Positions 26,792-37,373 of a stretch of 64,000 nt of DNA are shown one piece after another. This stretch comes from an uncultured Algibacter sp. Its GTDB lineage: Bacteria > Bacteroidota > Bacteroidia > Flavobacteriales > Flavobacteriaceae. The notes beneath the pieces were generated by a model. It saw only the letters and a list, made by a program, of their open reading frames with translations. It was not told the origin of the DNA and searched no databases. The stretch's first letter is position 1; every line of letters begins with the position of its first letter. The position numbers and the translations under genes were made by a program. Where the stretch lies: assembly GCA_947502405.1 (NCBI GenBank), contig CANMZT010000009.1:62001-126000 (forward strand), read 5' to 3'.

Positions 26792-26839
26792 AATTCACCA
26801 GATTTAATTTTTTTAAAGCTAAATAGAAACTGGTGAATT
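26792..26839. repeat. Inverted repeat between convergent genes
   Basis: AATTCACCAG (26792-26801) and CTGGTGAATT (26830-26839), perfect 10-bp arms with a 28-nt AT-rich loop. It lies between the response regulator and the small lipoprotein gene on the opposite strand. Possible terminator for either, but no T-run. Confidence 0.5.
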
Positions 26840-26860
26840 ATAATGTTTCTTTGGACTAAT

Positions 26861-27016
26861 TTAGTCCTCTGGTTCTGCTGGAGGATCCAAGTTTTGATTT
26901 GGCGGATCAGTCACAACCTGTTCTTGATCATTATCTAACTCTTGTACTGTACAAGAGACAAAAGTTAAGTTTAAGCAAAACACTAATAATAATAATAATT
27001 TAAATACACTTTTCAT
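26861..27016 (-). CDS. 51-aa small lipoprotein
   Basis: ATG (complement 27014-27016) to TAA (complement 26861-26863). The product has a five-leucine signal core and the lipobox region LTFVSCTVQE, lipidated Cys22, then an acidic proline-rich tail ending DPPNQNLDPPAEPED. The mature part is only ~30 residues and largely unstructured. It is the only gene in the 354-base gap between two two-component systems and is on the opposite strand to both. No family is recognised; it could be a ligand or modulator of one of the periplasmic TPR sensors. Confidence 0.65.
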   Translation of the reverse strand: MKSVFKLLLLLVFCLNLTFVSCTVQELDNDQEQVVTDPPNQNLDPPAEPED

Positions 27017-27134
27017 TTTTATAAGGGTTTTAGGATTAAAAATTATATTAAACCTACCCCTATGCCCATCAATAAGCTATTTAGAATTATTATTCAAGAG
27101 CGTTTTTTTATTATTTGAAAGAAGAATTTTAAAA

Positions 27135-28988
27135 ATGGAGGATTATTTGAATTATTTCACTATACACACCATCAAAAACAAAATGTTTGTAATGGCACTT
27201 TTCATATCGACGATTAGTTTCTCACAATCATTAAAGGAAGCCGATTCGATTGAATCAATAATTAATAATTATGGAAAGCCAGATGAAAATTATGTGAGGT
27301 TACGAAATACTTTTGTTGCTAAAAAGTTATTTTCTACACCTACCGATTCAACTTGGCTGAGTTATAATTTTGAGACCCTAGATGTAGCAAAAAAATTGGA
27401 TTATAATGAAGGAAAAGTTTTGGCTTATGGCAATATTGCAGTTATTTACCAATACTTGTTGTCAGACCCGTATCAGGCGATTGATTATAATCTTAAGAGT
27501 ATGGAAATTATAAATAATAATAACCAGTTAGATGTATATGCCATACCTACGTTACATAACATTGGATTACTATATTATGAACAGAAAGAATATAATAAGG
27601 CACTAAAGTATTTTATAGATGCATTAGAAAGAATTGCGCCTTTAAATAATCGAAAGGATGTAAAAACTAATATTACCTCTAAATACTATTCTTCAGTATT
27701 AGTAAATCTTGGGAATAGTTATAATGAATTGAATAAATTAGATTCTGCAATTTATTTCTACAAGAATGGTATTGTAGAGTCAGAAAAAATTAATAGTTAT
27801 CTGTCTGTTGCCAATGCAAAAAGTGGTCTAGGTTTAGCATTAGCCAAATCAGGAAAAATTAGTGAGGGCAAACAACATATAGAAGAAAGTTTAAGTATGG
27901 TAGATAAGCATAACTTAGAATTTATCAGGATGCCTGTATATATTAATGCTACTGAAGTAGCTCTAGCAAACCATGAATATACAAAAGCAGAAAATTTTGC
28001 TTCAAAAATTTTAGTATTAAATAAATCCTTAAATAATTTAAGTATAGAAACGTCAATTAGGGAAACCTTGGCTAAGGTATATCATAGAAAAAAAGATTAC
28101 AAGAATGCATTTGACGCCTTAACAAAACATATTGAATTGAAAGATAGCTTGACTAGTAATGATAGAAAATTAGAAATTTCTAGGAAAGAAATTCAATTTG
28201 AAGCTGACAAAAAGCAATTATTGGCTCAAGAGGAAATTAAAAGGCAAAAACTTATTATTAACACCTCTTTATTTGGTGGGGGCTTAGTTATTTTAGCATT
28301 GATAATTGGTAGCTTGCTCTATAAAAGAAAGCGAGAAACTCAGTTTAACCTTAAAGTATCCGATACTGAATTAAAAGCCTTAAGAGCGCAAATGAATCCG
28401 CACTTTATTTTTAATGCCTTAAACTCTATAGGTAATTATATTACAAATAAGGATGGTGCAACTGCAAAAAATTATCTTAACAAGTTTTCTGGATTAATGA
28501 GGGAAACTTTAGAAAACTCTAATAAGGAAACTATTACCTTAAAAGAAGATTTGGAAATGTTAAAAACATATCTTGATATTGAACGAAAGCGATTTTCTGA
28601 AGGATTTGACTTTAAATTAAACATCGATTCAGAAATTGATCCAGAAAATATTCTAGTGCCGCCAATGATGTTACAGCCTTTTGTTGAAAATAGTATTTGG
28701 CATGGTATTTCTGGGATGGACTATAAAGGTATCTTAAAAGTTGTAGTTAAAAAAGAGGATAATACTTTGCTTTACGCAATAGATGATAATGGTATAGGCA
28801 GAAAGAAGTCCAATAAAAACAATAAAGGGCATAAAAGGCAATCTCTAGGAATAAAAATTACTAAGGATAGAATAGACATTTTAAACAAAAAGAAAAAAAC
28901 TCATGGTAGTATAAAGATTATTGATAAGGAAATAGGCACTAGGGTTGAACTACGTCTACCGATTGAAAAAGAATTTAGTGATGATTAG
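27135..28988 (+). CDS. TPR-containing LytS-type histidine kinase
   Basis: 617 residues. A signal-like segment (MFVMALFISTISFSQ) follows a 16-residue leader; ATG 27183 is an alternative start. Then come TPRs (about 60-330), a coiled coil, one transmembrane helix (LFGGGLVILALIIGSLLYKR) and a His_kinase (PF06580) domain with H423 in RAQMNPHFIFNALNSI. The catalytic N box is MMLQPFVENSIWHGI and the G box DDNGIGRKKS. This class phosphorylates LytTR regulators. The stop overlaps the ATG of the LytTR gene by 8 bases. Confidence 0.92.
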   Translation: MEDYLNYFTIHTIKNKMFVMALFISTISFSQSLKEADSIESIINNYGKPDENYVRLRNTFVAKKLFSTPTDSTWLSYNFETLDVAKKLDYNEGKVLAYGNIAVIYQYLLSDPYQAIDYNLKSMEIINNNNQLDVYAIPTLHNIGLLYYEQKEYNKALKYFIDALERIAPLNNRKDVKTNITSKYYSSVLVNLGNSYNELNKLDSAIYFYKNGIVESEKINSYLSVANAKSGLGLALAKSGKISEGKQHIEESLSMVDKHNLEFIRMPVYINATEVALANHEYTKAENFASKILVLNKSLNNLSIETSIRETLAKVYHRKKDYKNAFDALTKHIELKDSLTSNDRKLEISRKEIQFEADKKQLLAQEEIKRQKLIINTSLFGGGLVILALIIGSLLYKRKRETQFNLKVSDTELKALRAQMNPHFIFNALNSIGNYITNKDGATAKNYLNKFSGLMRETLENSNKETITLKEDLEMLKTYLDIERKRFSEGFDFKLNIDSEIDPENILVPPMMLQPFVENSIWHGISGMDYKGILKVVVKKEDNTLLYAIDDNGIGRKKSNKNNKGHKRQSLGIKITKDRIDILNKKKKTHGSIKIIDKEIGTRVELRLPIEKEFSDD

Positions 28989-29727
28989 AGCTATAATAAT
29001 TGACGACGAACAGCATTGTATTGAGAGTGTTGTGGAATTATGCAAAAGCCATAATGAAATATCAATAGAAGGCACATATACAACTGTTGCGGATGGTGTA
29101 AAGGCAACGAATGAGATTAAGCCTGATCTTGTGTTTCTAGATGTGGAAATACATGATAAGACGGGGTTTAACTATTTGGAGCAATTTCATTCTCACCCCT
29201 TTCACGTGGTGTTTACAACAGCCTATAATAAATATGCAGTTAAAGCATTTGAATTCAGTGCGCTACACTATTTACTTAAACCCATAACTAACGACCAATT
29301 TAAAGAGGTGCTTAAACGAGTAACTGAGACAAATTCTTTAGAAACTTTAAGTCAAAGAATTGATACGTTATTGTATAATCAAACGGTTCGAGAGGATGAA
29401 AGAAGAATAACTATCAATAATTCAGAAGCCACAACTGTGTTGCATTTAGCTGAGATTTTGTACTGTAAGGCAGATGTGAATTGTACGTATTTCTTTTTGA
29501 AGAATAATAAAAAGGTTTTTAGTTCCAAGACTTTGAAAACTTTTTCAGAGTTGTTTGAAAGTAGTGATTTTTATCGCGTAGACCAGTCTTTTTTAGTCAA
29601 TTTAAAACATGTGAAAAAATTCACTAAAGGAAAACCAAGTTTTGTTATTATGTCTAATGGTAAGGATATAAAAGTAGCTATAAGCCGTAAGGCAGGACTT
29701 TTGAAAAGATTAAATAATTTGAGATAA
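28981..29727 (+). CDS. LytTR-family response regulator
   Basis: 248 residues from ATG 28981. The receiver domain has the acidic pair in IIDDEQH and phospho-acceptor D54 (LVFLDVEIHD). The C-terminal LytTR DNA-binding domain spans about 145-245 (ILYCKADVNCTYFFLKNNKK ... FYRVDQSFLVNLKHVKKF). Longer frames upstream lie inside the kinase and are not credible starts. The 8-base overlap with the kinase makes the pair translationally coupled. Confidence 0.93.
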   Translation: MIRAIIIDDEQHCIESVVELCKSHNEISIEGTYTTVADGVKATNEIKPDLVFLDVEIHDKTGFNYLEQFHSHPFHVVFTTAYNKYAVKAFEFSALHYLLKPITNDQFKEVLKRVTETNSLETLSQRIDTLLYNQTVREDERRITINNSEATTVLHLAEILYCKADVNCTYFFLKNNKKVFSSKTLKTFSELFESSDFYRVDQSFLVNLKHVKKFTKGKPSFVIMSNGKDIKVAISRKAGLLKRLNNLR

Positions 29728-29752
29728 AAAAAGCGAGCCTTATGGCTCGCTT
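29725..29752 (-). terminator. Terminator of gltBD (possibly bidirectional)
   Basis: AAGCGAGCC and GGCTCGCTT form a GC-rich 9-bp stem with a TTAT loop. On the minus strand it is followed by a seven-base T-run, so it ends gltBD; it may also weakly stop the LytTR gene. Confidence 0.8.
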
Positions 29753-29776
29753 CATAGTTAAAATATTTTCAATTTT

Positions 29777-31243
29777 TTAATGCAATCCAACTAAGTCTCC
29801 AGTTGCATTTTTAGTTGGTAAATCAGACTTACCCATTAAGTATAAATCCACTTGTCTTGCAGCTTCTCTACCTTCAGAAATAGCCCAAACAATTAAAGAT
29901 TGTCCACGGCGCATATCGCCAGCAGTAAATATGTTAGGTATATTAGTTTGGTATTTTCCATACTCTGCTTTGTAGTTAGAACGCGCATCAGTTTTAATTC
30001 CTAATTTATCAGCAAGTGTGCTTTCAGGACCTGTAAAACCAAGTGCTAGCAAAGCCAAATCACATGGCCATGTTTTTTCAGTGCCTTCAATTTCTATTAA
30101 TTGCGGACGTTGCCCTGGTACCATTTTCCATTCTACATTAACGGTTTTTAACGCCGTTAGTTTTCCATTTTTGTCTTTAACAAATTCCTTTGTATTAATT
30201 AGCCAATTACGCTCTACACCTTCTTCATGAGAAGACGATGTTTTTAACTGTAAAGGCCAAAAAGGCCAAGGTGTAGTTGGCGAACGATGTCCTGGAGGTT
30301 TTGGCATAATCTCAAAATTAACTACCGATTTTGCTCCGTGACGGTTTGAAGTTCCAATACAGTCAGAACCAGTATCTCCACCACCAATAACAATTACATT
30401 TTTATCTGTAGCCATTACTTGGTTTTCAACCTTCTTACCAAATAGTACTTTAGTTTGTTGTGTTAAAAAATCCATTGCCTGAACAACACCATCAGCATCA
30501 ATACCTGGAGTTGGTAAACTTCGTCTTTCTGTAGCACCACCACAAAGCACAACGGAATCAAATGCTTTTAAATCTTCAACATCATAATTAACACCAACAT
30601 TAACGTTTGTCTTAAATGTGATGCCTTCAGCTTCAAGAATAGCAATACGACGGTCTATAATTTCTTTTTCCATTTTGAAATTAGGAATACCATAACGTAA
30701 TAAGCCTCCAACTTCATCATCACGCTCAAAAACAGTTACTGTATGTCCAGCTCTGTTTAATTGTTGCGCAGCAGCTAAACCAGCAGGTCCAGAACCAACA
30801 ATAGCAATAGTCTTTCCTGTTCTTGTTTTTGGAGGTTGTGGTTTAATCCACCCTTCTTTAAAAGCGCGTTCTACAATATTCTTTTCTATATTTTCTATAG
30901 ATACTGGGTCTTCAATAATCCCTAAAACACATGATTTTTCACATGGTGCAGGACATAATCGACCTGTAAATTCTGGGAAATTGTTTGTAGAATGTAATAT
31001 CCATGAGGCCTTTTGCCATTCACCCTGATGTACCATATGGTTAAAGTCAGGGATTAGATTTCCTAATGGGCAACCACTATGGCAAAAAGGAATACCACAA
31101 TCCATACAACGCGATCCCTGTTTAGTAATTTCTTCTTCAGAGAGAGCTACTGTAAATTCTTTATAATGCTTTACACGGTCTTTTACAGGCGTGTAATTTT
31201 CATCTTGTCTTTCAAATTCTTTAAATCCTGTTACTTTTCCCAT
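29777..31243 (-). CDS. gltD: Glutamate synthase (NADPH) small subunit
   Basis: 488 residues. GltD moves electrons from NADPH through FAD and two 4Fe-4S clusters to GltB for glutamate synthesis. The cluster cysteines are in RCMDCGIPFCHSGCPLGN and LCPAPCEKSCVLG. The FAD site is IVGSGPAGLAAAQQLNRAGH and the NADPH site VIGGGDTGSDCIGTS. The length is normal. The gene starts 4 bases after the stop of gltB and ends before a strong terminator. Cytoplasmic. Confidence 0.97.
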   Translation of the reverse strand: MGKVTGFKEFERQDENYTPVKDRVKHYKEFTVALSEEEITKQGSRCMDCGIPFCHSGCPLGNLIPDFNHMVHQGEWQKASWILHSTNNFPEFTGRLCPAPCEKSCVLGIIEDPVSIENIEKNIVERAFKEGWIKPQPPKTRTGKTIAIVGSGPAGLAAAQQLNRAGHTVTVFERDDEVGGLLRYGIPNFKMEKEIIDRRIAILEAEGITFKTNVNVGVNYDVEDLKAFDSVVLCGGATERRSLPTPGIDADGVVQAMDFLTQQTKVLFGKKVENQVMATDKNVIVIGGGDTGSDCIGTSNRHGAKSVVNFEIMPKPPGHRSPTTPWPFWPLQLKTSSSHEEGVERNWLINTKEFVKDKNGKLTALKTVNVEWKMVPGQRPQLIEIEGTEKTWPCDLALLALGFTGPESTLADKLGIKTDARSNYKAEYGKYQTNIPNIFTAGDMRRGQSLIVWAISEGREAARQVDLYLMGKSDLPTKNATGDLVGLH

Positions 31244-31247
31244 GACA

Positions 31248-34200
31248 CTATGCTGTTGTTAATTCTTCTACCATTTGTTCTTCAGTCTCTAAACGTTTTA
31301 AAGCACGTTTGTATTCAATTGGCATCACTTTTACAAAATTGCCTAAACTTGTATCCCAATCGCCTAATAATTTTTCTCCAAGGCTACTGTTTGTATAGAG
31401 TACATGTTTTTCTATAGTTTGTTTCAATTCGAGAGCATCCTCAGTTGTGATATCTTCAAACTCAATAGTTTCTGTATTACATAACCCATTTATAAATTTA
31501 TTTTTAGGGTCGTAAACGTAGGCAATACCACCACTCATACCTGCGGCAAAGTTTCTTCCAGTTTCACCTAAAACAATTACTCTACCACCAGTCATATACT
31601 CACAACAGTGATCTCCTACTCCTTCTACAACGGTAGTAGCTCCAGAGTTTCTAACTGCAAAACGCTCACCAGCAATACCATTAATATAAGCTTCACCTTG
31701 AACAGCTCCAAACAAACAAACGTTACCTACTATAATGTTATTCTCTGCAATAAAATCAGCTTTAGCAGGTTTCTTAACAATTAATTTTGCTCCAGATAAA
31801 CCTTTGCCTAAATAATCATTTGTATTTCCTTCTAAAGTAAATGTTAATCCATGTGCTCCAAAAGCTCCAAAACTTTGTCCTGCAGAACCTGTGAAGTTAA
31901 CATTAAGGGTATCTTCCGGTAATCCTAAATGGCCATAGATTTTAGAAATTTCATTACTAACAATAGCACCAACAGTTCTGTTAATATTGTTAATTGGATA
32001 TTCAAGAGTCATTTTTTCTTTTCGATATAAGGCTCTATGAGAATCCTTTAATATGGTAAAGTCTAAAACGTTGTCTAAATTATGATCTTGTTGTTCAGTA
32101 TTTCTAACAGTTAACTCACTGTATGCTGATGGTCTGTGTAATATACTTGATAAGTCTAAGCCTTTTGCTTTGTAATGCTTAATGGCTTTGTTTGCATTTA
32201 TTTTATGAGTTTGACCCACCATTTCAGCTAAAGTCCTAAACCCTAATTGTGCCATAATACCTCTTAATTCTTCAGCTATGTAGTAGAAGAAATTAATAAC
32301 ATGTTCTGGGGTACCTTTAAAGTTTTTACGTAACTCTTTGTCTTGAGTTGCAATACCTACAGGACACGTATTTAAATGACATTTACGCATCATAATACAA
32401 CCTGAAGCCACTAAAGGTGCCGTAGCAAAACCAAATTCTTCAGCACCTAACAATGCTGCTATAGCAACGTCTCGTCCTGTTTTTAATTGGCCATCGCATT
32501 CAACAACAATTCTACTTCTTAAATTATTAAGCACTAAAGTTTGTTGTGCTTCAGATAAACCAAGTTCCCATGGTAGTCCAGCATGTTTAAGTGATGTTAG
32601 AGGAGAAGCTCCCGTACCACCATCGTATCCTGAAATCAATACAACATCGGCTTTTGCTTTTGCAACACCAGCTGCAATGGTACCTACTCCAACCTCTGAT
32701 ACTAATTTCACATTAATTCGAGCATCTCGATTGGCATTTTTTAAATCGAAAATTAATTGTGCTAAATCTTCAATTGAATAAATATCGTGATGTGGAGGAG
32801 GTGAAATTAAGCCTACAAAAGGTGTAGAGTTTCGAGCGTTGGCTATCCAAGGTAATACTTTTTCACCAGGTAATTGACCTCCTTCACCAGGTTTAGCACC
32901 TTGAGCCATTTTAATTTGTATCTCGCGCGCATTTGTCAAATAATGAGAAGTTACCCCAAATCGACCAGATGCAACTTGCTTTATTGCTGAGTTTCTGCTA
33001 TCTCCATTAACGTCTTTTTGAAAACGTTTTCTATCTTCTCCGCCCTCACCAGAATTTGATTTCCCACCAATTCTGTTCATGGCAATTGCTAAATTTTCAT
33101 GAGCTTCACGAGAAATAGACCCGTAAGACATGGCTCCCGTTTTGAACTTTTTAACAATTTCTGTCCATGGTTCAACTTCTTCAAGAGGGATAGGGTCTAG
33201 ATTATCAAACTCAAATAAACCACGAATAGTCATTAAATTTTCTGACTGCTCGTTGATGGCTTTTGAATACACATCATAACTTGCTTGGTCACTTAACCTA
33301 ACGGCTTGTTGAAGTTTTGAAACCGTAGTTGGGTTAAATAAGTGACGTTCACCATTACGTCTCCATCTATAATCACCACCTATATTTAGTCCCAAATTTT
33401 TATCAATTGAGTTGTCTGGATATGCTTGCTTATAACGTTGGTCAATTTCTTTTTCAATTTCATACAAGCCAATACCTTCTACTCTTGAAGCGGTATATGG
33501 GAAGTATTTATCAACGAATTGGGAATTGAATCCAACAATTTCGAAAATTTGTGAACCTCTATAAGAATGTAGTGTAGAGATTCCAATTTTATTCATAATT
33601 TTTAAGATACCTTTTCCGATAGCTTTATTAAAATTATCAACAGCCTTTTGCTCATCCATATCAGTAATGAAGCCTTCTTTTACTTGCATTCTGATAATTT
33701 CATTTACCATATATGGGTTGATGGCACTTGCTCCGTAACCAAATAGTGTTGCAAAATGATGAGGTTCGCGAGGTTCAGCAGATTCAATAATAATATCGAA
33801 ATAAGAACGCTTACGTAAACGGTTTAGTTGATGATTTACATAAGAACAAGCTAATAACGCAGGAATTGGAGCAAACTCTTCATTTACCCCTCTATCTGAA
33901 AGAATAATGATATTTGTTTTTCTTTCTATTGCCTTTTCTATCTGTTTAATTATATCATCAAGTGCATCTTCCAAACCATTCATTCCTTGAGCTTTTGGAT
34001 AAAGCATTTGAATAGTTTCAGCTTTAAAGCTTTCAATTTGAATAGTTCGTATTTTTTCTAAATCAGCATTTGAAATTACAGGGTTTTGAATTCTTAACTT
34101 TCTACATTGTCTCTCTGTAATGCTAAATATATTTCGGTCTTTACCTAAATTTAAACTAATGTCTGTAACAATTTCTTCTCTAATTCCATCAAGAGGCGGA

Positions 34201-35771
34201 TTTGTTACTTGAGCGAATAATTGCTTAAAGTAATTTGATATTAGTTGAGGTCTGTCAGACAAAACAGCTAAAGGTGTATCTATACCCATAGATCCTAATG
34301 CTTCCTTACCAACTTGTGCCATTGGGGTTATAACCTCTTGGATATCTTCAAAAGTATAGTTAAATAAACGTTGACGTGTTTTAATATCAATAGTTTCAAT
34401 TGGACAAGTTTCGTTGGTATAAGGGACGTCTCTTAGATGTAAACGCGTTTTATCCAACCATTCTTTATAAGGTCTTTCAGAAACTATTTTATTTTTTATT
34501 TCAGCATCATCTATAATGCGTCCTTCGTTCATGTCCACTAAAAACATTCTACCAGGCTCTAGTCTACCGTGTTTTTCAATATCTTCAGGGTCAATATCTA
34601 CTACACCAACTTCTGATGACATAATTAGTTTGCCACTTTTTGTCAATGTATATCTAGAAGGTCTTAAACCATTTCTATCTAATAGGGCACCTATGTAATC
34701 TCCATCTGTAAATGGCACAGAAGCAGGTCCATCCCATGGTTCCATAATACAACCATTATATTCATAGAATGCCTTTTTTTCTTCAGACATGGTGGCGTGT
34801 TTTTCCCAAGCTTCAGGAATCATCATCATCATGATTTCTGGAAGCGATCGGTCTGTGTGTGTCAATAATTCAACCACCATATCCATTGAGGCTGAATCTG
34901 ATTTTCCAGGTAAAATTATTGGGAATAATTTATCGATTTGTGGACCAAAAACATCACTTCGCATGATTTCTTCTCGTACACGCATTCTACTTACGTTACC
35001 ACGAAGCGTGTTAATTTCACCATTTTGACACATAAAACGGAATGGTTGTGCCAATTCCCATGTAGGCATTGTATTTGTCGAGAAACGTTGGTGTACTAAC
35101 GCTAATCGAGTAACAAGGTCTATCTGCTGTAAATCTGTGTAATATGGACCAATATCTTCAGGCATAATAATACCTTTGTATATAAGCGTTGTTGTAGATA
35201 AACTTGGCACATAAAAATAATCGCTCTCAGATATTTTTGAACGTCTAATAGTGTGTTCTGTTATCTTTCTGGCAGCATATAATTTAGCTTTAAAAGTAGC
35301 TTCATTAATGTCTTCTGTTTTACCAACAAATAACTGTTCTATGTTGGGCTCTGAAGCTAAAGCAATTTCTCCTAATTGAGAAGAATCTACTGGTACTTGT
35401 CTCCAACCTAAAATAGTTAACCCTTGCGCTTCTACTTCTTTTTCAAAAGTTGCTTTACAGAAATTATATTGGTTTGAAACTTTAGGTAAGAATACCATAC
35501 CTACAGCATATTCTCTTTGTTCTGGTATTTTAAAATCACATACGCGTTTAAAATAATCATGAGGGATGTCAATCAATAACCCTGCGCCATCACCTGTCTT
35601 TCCGTCAGCACTTACGCCACCTCGGTGTTCTAATTTTACTAGAATTTCTAGAGCATCATGAATGATTTGATTTGTTTTCTCTCCTTTAAGATTACAAATA
35701 AAACCAGCACCACAATTTTCATGTTCATATTCCGGTAAATAAAGTCCTTGTTTCTTAATCATAATCAACAT
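31248..35771 (-). CDS. gltB: Glutamate synthase (NADPH) large subunit
   Basis: 1507 residues. GltB carries the N-terminal Ntn amidotransferase domain, in which the active-site cysteine is C20 in [14 protein letters not shown] after removal of a short propeptide. The central and FMN synthase domains follow ([30 protein letters not shown]). The 3Fe-4S loop is [16 protein letters not shown]. The C-terminal GXGXG beta-helix contains [20 protein letters not shown]. It converts glutamine and 2-oxoglutarate into two glutamates. It heads the gltBD operon and diverges from the porin-ammonium transporter operon. Confidence 0.97.
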   Translation of the reverse strand: MLIMIKKQGLYLPEYEHENCGAGFICNLKGEKTNQIIHDALEILVKLEHRGGVSADGKTGDGAGLLIDIPHDYFKRVCDFKIPEQREYAVGMVFLPKVSNQYNFCKATFEKEVEAQGLTILGWRQVPVDSSQLGEIALASEPNIEQLFVGKTEDINEATFKAKLYAARKITEHTIRRSKISESDYFYVPSLSTTTLIYKGIIMPEDIGPYYTDLQQIDLVTRLALVHQRFSTNTMPTWELAQPFRFMCQNGEINTLRGNVSRMRVREEIMRSDVFGPQIDKLFPIILPGKSDSASMDMVVELLTHTDRSLPEIMMMMIPEAWEKHATMSEEKKAFYEYNGCIMEPWDGPASVPFTDGDYIGALLDRNGLRPSRYTLTKSGKLIMSSEVGVVDIDPEDIEKHGRLEPGRMFLVDMNEGRIIDDAEIKNKIVSERPYKEWLDKTRLHLRDVPYTNETCPIETIDIKTRQRLFNYTFEDIQEVITPMAQVGKEALGSMGIDTPLAVLSDRPQLISNYFKQLFAQVTNPPLDGIREEIVTDISLNLGKDRNIFSITERQCRKLRIQNPVISNADLEKIRTIQIESFKAETIQMLYPKAQGMNGLEDALDDIIKQIEKAIERKTNIIILSDRGVNEEFAPIPALLACSYVNHQLNRLRKRSYFDIIIESAEPREPHHFATLFGYGASAINPYMVNEIIRMQVKEGFITDMDEQKAVDNFNKAIGKGILKIMNKIGISTLHSYRGSQIFEIVGFNSQFVDKYFPYTASRVEGIGLYEIEKEIDQRYKQAYPDNSIDKNLGLNIGGDYRWRRNGERHLFNPTTVSKLQQAVRLSDQASYDVYSKAINEQSENLMTIRGLFEFDNLDPIPLEEVEPWTEIVKKFKTGAMSYGSISREAHENLAIAMNRIGGKSNSGEGGEDRKRFQKDVNGDSRNSAIKQVASGRFGVTSHYLTNAREIQIKMAQGAKPGEGGQLPGEKVLPWIANARNSTPFVGLISPPPHHDIYSIEDLAQLIFDLKNANRDARINVKLVSEVGVGTIAAGVAKAKADVVLISGYDGGTGASPLTSLKHAGLPWELGLSEAQQTLVLNNLRSRIVVECDGQLKTGRDVAIAALLGAEEFGFATAPLVASGCIMMRKCHLNTCPVGIATQDKELRKNFKGTPEHVINFFYYIAEELRGIMAQLGFRTLAEMVGQTHKINANKAIKHYKAKGLDLSSILHRPSAYSELTVRNTEQQDHNLDNVLDFTILKDSHRALYRKEKMTLEYPINNINRTVGAIVSNEISKIYGHLGLPEDTLNVNFTGSAGQSFGAFGAHGLTFTLEGNTNDYLGKGLSGAKLIVKKPAKADFIAENNIIVGNVCLFGAVQGEAYINGIAGERFAVRNSGATTVVEGVGDHCCEYMTGGRVIVLGETGRNFAAGMSGGIAYVYDPKNKFINGLCNTETIEFEDITTEDALELKQTIEKHVLYTNSSLGEKLLGDWDTSLGNFVKVMPIEYKRALKRLETEEQMVEELTTA

Positions 35772-35801
35772 TAAATTAGTTTAAAAACTTGAGTTGAATA
35801 G

Positions 35802-35831
35802 CTAAGATACGTGCTAGTTTTTGAATTACAA
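35802..35831 (-). promoter_or_regulatory. Probable gltB promoter
   Basis: On the minus strand TTG (35829-35831) is followed after 19 bases by TATCTTAG (35802-35809), one mismatch from TAnnTTTG. Spacing and position fit the Bacteroidetes promoter. The gltB start is 31 bases downstream. Confidence 0.5.
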
Positions 35832-36085
35832 TAAGGTGTATTTCATTATTTCGATTTTAGAAGCCATCGGGTTATAAAAATAATTATATATCAATATTAC
35901 ACGACTTTTTTAATAAATATTCAAACCATAATTTTTTGTTAATAAATAAGGATATGTGAATTTCTTCTAAGGAAACATGAAATTCTTAAAAATAATGGTA
36001 TTGTTTTTTGGAAAATACTGACAATTATTCAATTTCAATCATTGATAATAATATAAAAAATGAATTATTTTGATGAATACCCTCA

Positions 36086-36143
36086 AAAAAATAGGGTTAA
36101 AATTAAAATATTAATAAAAGTTAATCAAATACCCCTATTTTTT
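36086..36143. repeat. Inverted repeat upstream of the porin operon
   Basis: AAAAAATAGGG (36086-36096) and CCCTATTTTTT (36133-36143), perfect 11-bp arms. It lies between gltB and the porin, both nitrogen-related, and overlaps the expected -33 region of the porin promoter, so it may be a regulatory site. Confidence 0.45.
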
Positions 36144-36166
36144 ATGGGGGTTAAAAGTTTTTAGCA

Positions 36167-36174
36167 TAGTTTAG
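36167..36174 (+). promoter_or_regulatory. Candidate -7 box for the porin-amt operon
   Basis: TAGTTTAG differs from TAnnTTTG at one position. A start near 36180 would give an 84-base leader that contains both palindromes at 36192 and 36234. Confidence 0.35.
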
Positions 36175-36191
36175 CCCCGTTCTTAAGGAAA

Positions 36192-36245
36192 ATTAGATCT
36201 AATAATTAAACTCAAAACAAAAACTAATCAAAAATTAGATCTAAT
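36192..36245. repeat. Two copies of the palindrome ATTAGATCTAAT
   Basis: The 12-bp perfect palindrome occurs at 36192-36203 and 36234-36245, 42 bases apart (four helical turns), just before the porin ATG at 36264. The flanks are also alike (AAATTAGATCTAATMAATTA). This is a good candidate for a pair of operator sites or a leader-RNA structure. The remaining gap 35832-36085 shows nothing further. Confidence 0.55.
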
Positions 36246-36263
36246 CAATTAAATAACTTAAAA

Positions 36264-37280
36264 ATGAAAACAATGATGAAAAAAATTATTACACTTTCAA
36301 TGCTTTTTGTAGCAACAGCGTTATTTGCTCAAGAAGAAGCGGCAAAAAAAGTAAGTTTTAGTGGTAGTGTTGATACTTACTACAGAACAGTATTAACAGC
36401 ATCTGATGTGGGAGCTCCTGCAACTGAGTCGTCTTTCGCTGATCAAACTGGTTTTGCTTTAGGTATGGCAAATCTTATTGCTTCTTATGATGGAGAGTCA
36501 ACAGGAGTTGTAGCAGATTTAGCATTTGGTACAAGAGGTACACAAGCTGTAGGCGGAGGTACGGATATTTTTGTTAACCAATTATATGCTTACTGGAATG
36601 TATCTGAAGGAACAACTTTAACTTTAGGTCGTTTTAATACATATTTAGGATACGAAGTTATTTCTCCAGTAGGTAACTTTAACTATAGTACATCTTATAT
36701 GTTCTCTTACGGACCATTTTCACATGTAGGTTTAAAAGCTGATTTTGCTTTATCTGATGACTTTAGCTTAATGGCTGCACTAATGAATGTTACTGATGTT
36801 AATAATAACATGACAGGTGATTATGCTTTAGGTGCTCAATTAGGATATTCAGGTCAGTTCTTGAATTTCTATTATGATGGAGGTGCTGGTATTGGTTTTG
36901 AAGTAGATTATACAGGTGGATTTGACTTATCTGATGATTTTTACTTAGGAATAAATGCTGCATACCAAGATAATGATGGTGCTGGTTTTTACGGAGCTGC
37001 ATTATACCCACAGTTAGCAACTTCTGATTCATTTACAATTGGTTTAAGAGGAGAGTATTTCCAACAATTAGAAGATGGTGGAGTTTTAGCTAACTTACCA
37101 GCTGATGAAAGTATTTTAGCCCTTACTTTAACAGGTAGCTATACTTTAGAAAACTTAATTATTAAGCCAGAAATACGTTTGGATAGTGCTTCTGAGGAGA
37201 TAGCTAACTTCCCAGACAATGATGGTGCAGCTTCTAAGAGTTTAGCAGCTTTTACTTTAGCAGCAATCTACTCTTTCTAA
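36264..37280 (+). CDS. Outer membrane porin (OmpL/BBP2-like)
   Basis: 338 residues with a signal peptide (MKKIITLSMLFVATALFAQ). The mature protein starts VSFSGSVDTYYRTV and shows alternating beta strands throughout: LTLGRFNTYLGYEVISPVGN, YSTSYMFSYGPFSHVGLKAD, FNLFYYDGG-type turns. The terminal strand ends in phenylalanine (FTLAAIYSF), as required for barrel assembly. It fits the putative beta-barrel porin-2 family. Directly upstream of two ammonium transporters, it is probably the outer-membrane entry pore for ammonium or small N compounds. A terminator follows that may attenuate transcription into amtB. Confidence 0.88.
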   Translation: MKTMMKKIITLSMLFVATALFAQEEAAKKVSFSGSVDTYYRTVLTASDVGAPATESSFADQTGFALGMANLIASYDGESTGVVADLAFGTRGTQAVGGGTDIFVNQLYAYWNVSEGTTLTLGRFNTYLGYEVISPVGNFNYSTSYMFSYGPFSHVGLKADFALSDDFSLMAALMNVTDVNNNMTGDYALGAQLGYSGQFLNFYYDGGAGIGFEVDYTGGFDLSDDFYLGINAAYQDNDGAGFYGAALYPQLATSDSFTIGLRGEYFQQLEDGGVLANLPADESILALTLTGSYTLENLIIKPEIRLDSASEEIANFPDNDGAASKSLAAFTLAAIYSF

Positions 37281-37305
37281 TAAACGAAAAATATAAAAAG
37301 AGAAT

Positions 37306-37346
37306 AAGGCAAGTTCTCTGCTAATTAGAGGACTTGCCTTTTTTTA
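37306..37346 (+). terminator. Terminator between porin and amtB
   Basis: AGGCAAGT and ACTTGCCT form a stem with extra pairing CTCT/AGAG inside, followed by a seven-base T-run. Only 28 bases separate it from amtB, so partial read-through is likely. Confidence 0.8.
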
Positions 37347-37373
37347 ATTAACTAACCCTTAAAATTATTTATT

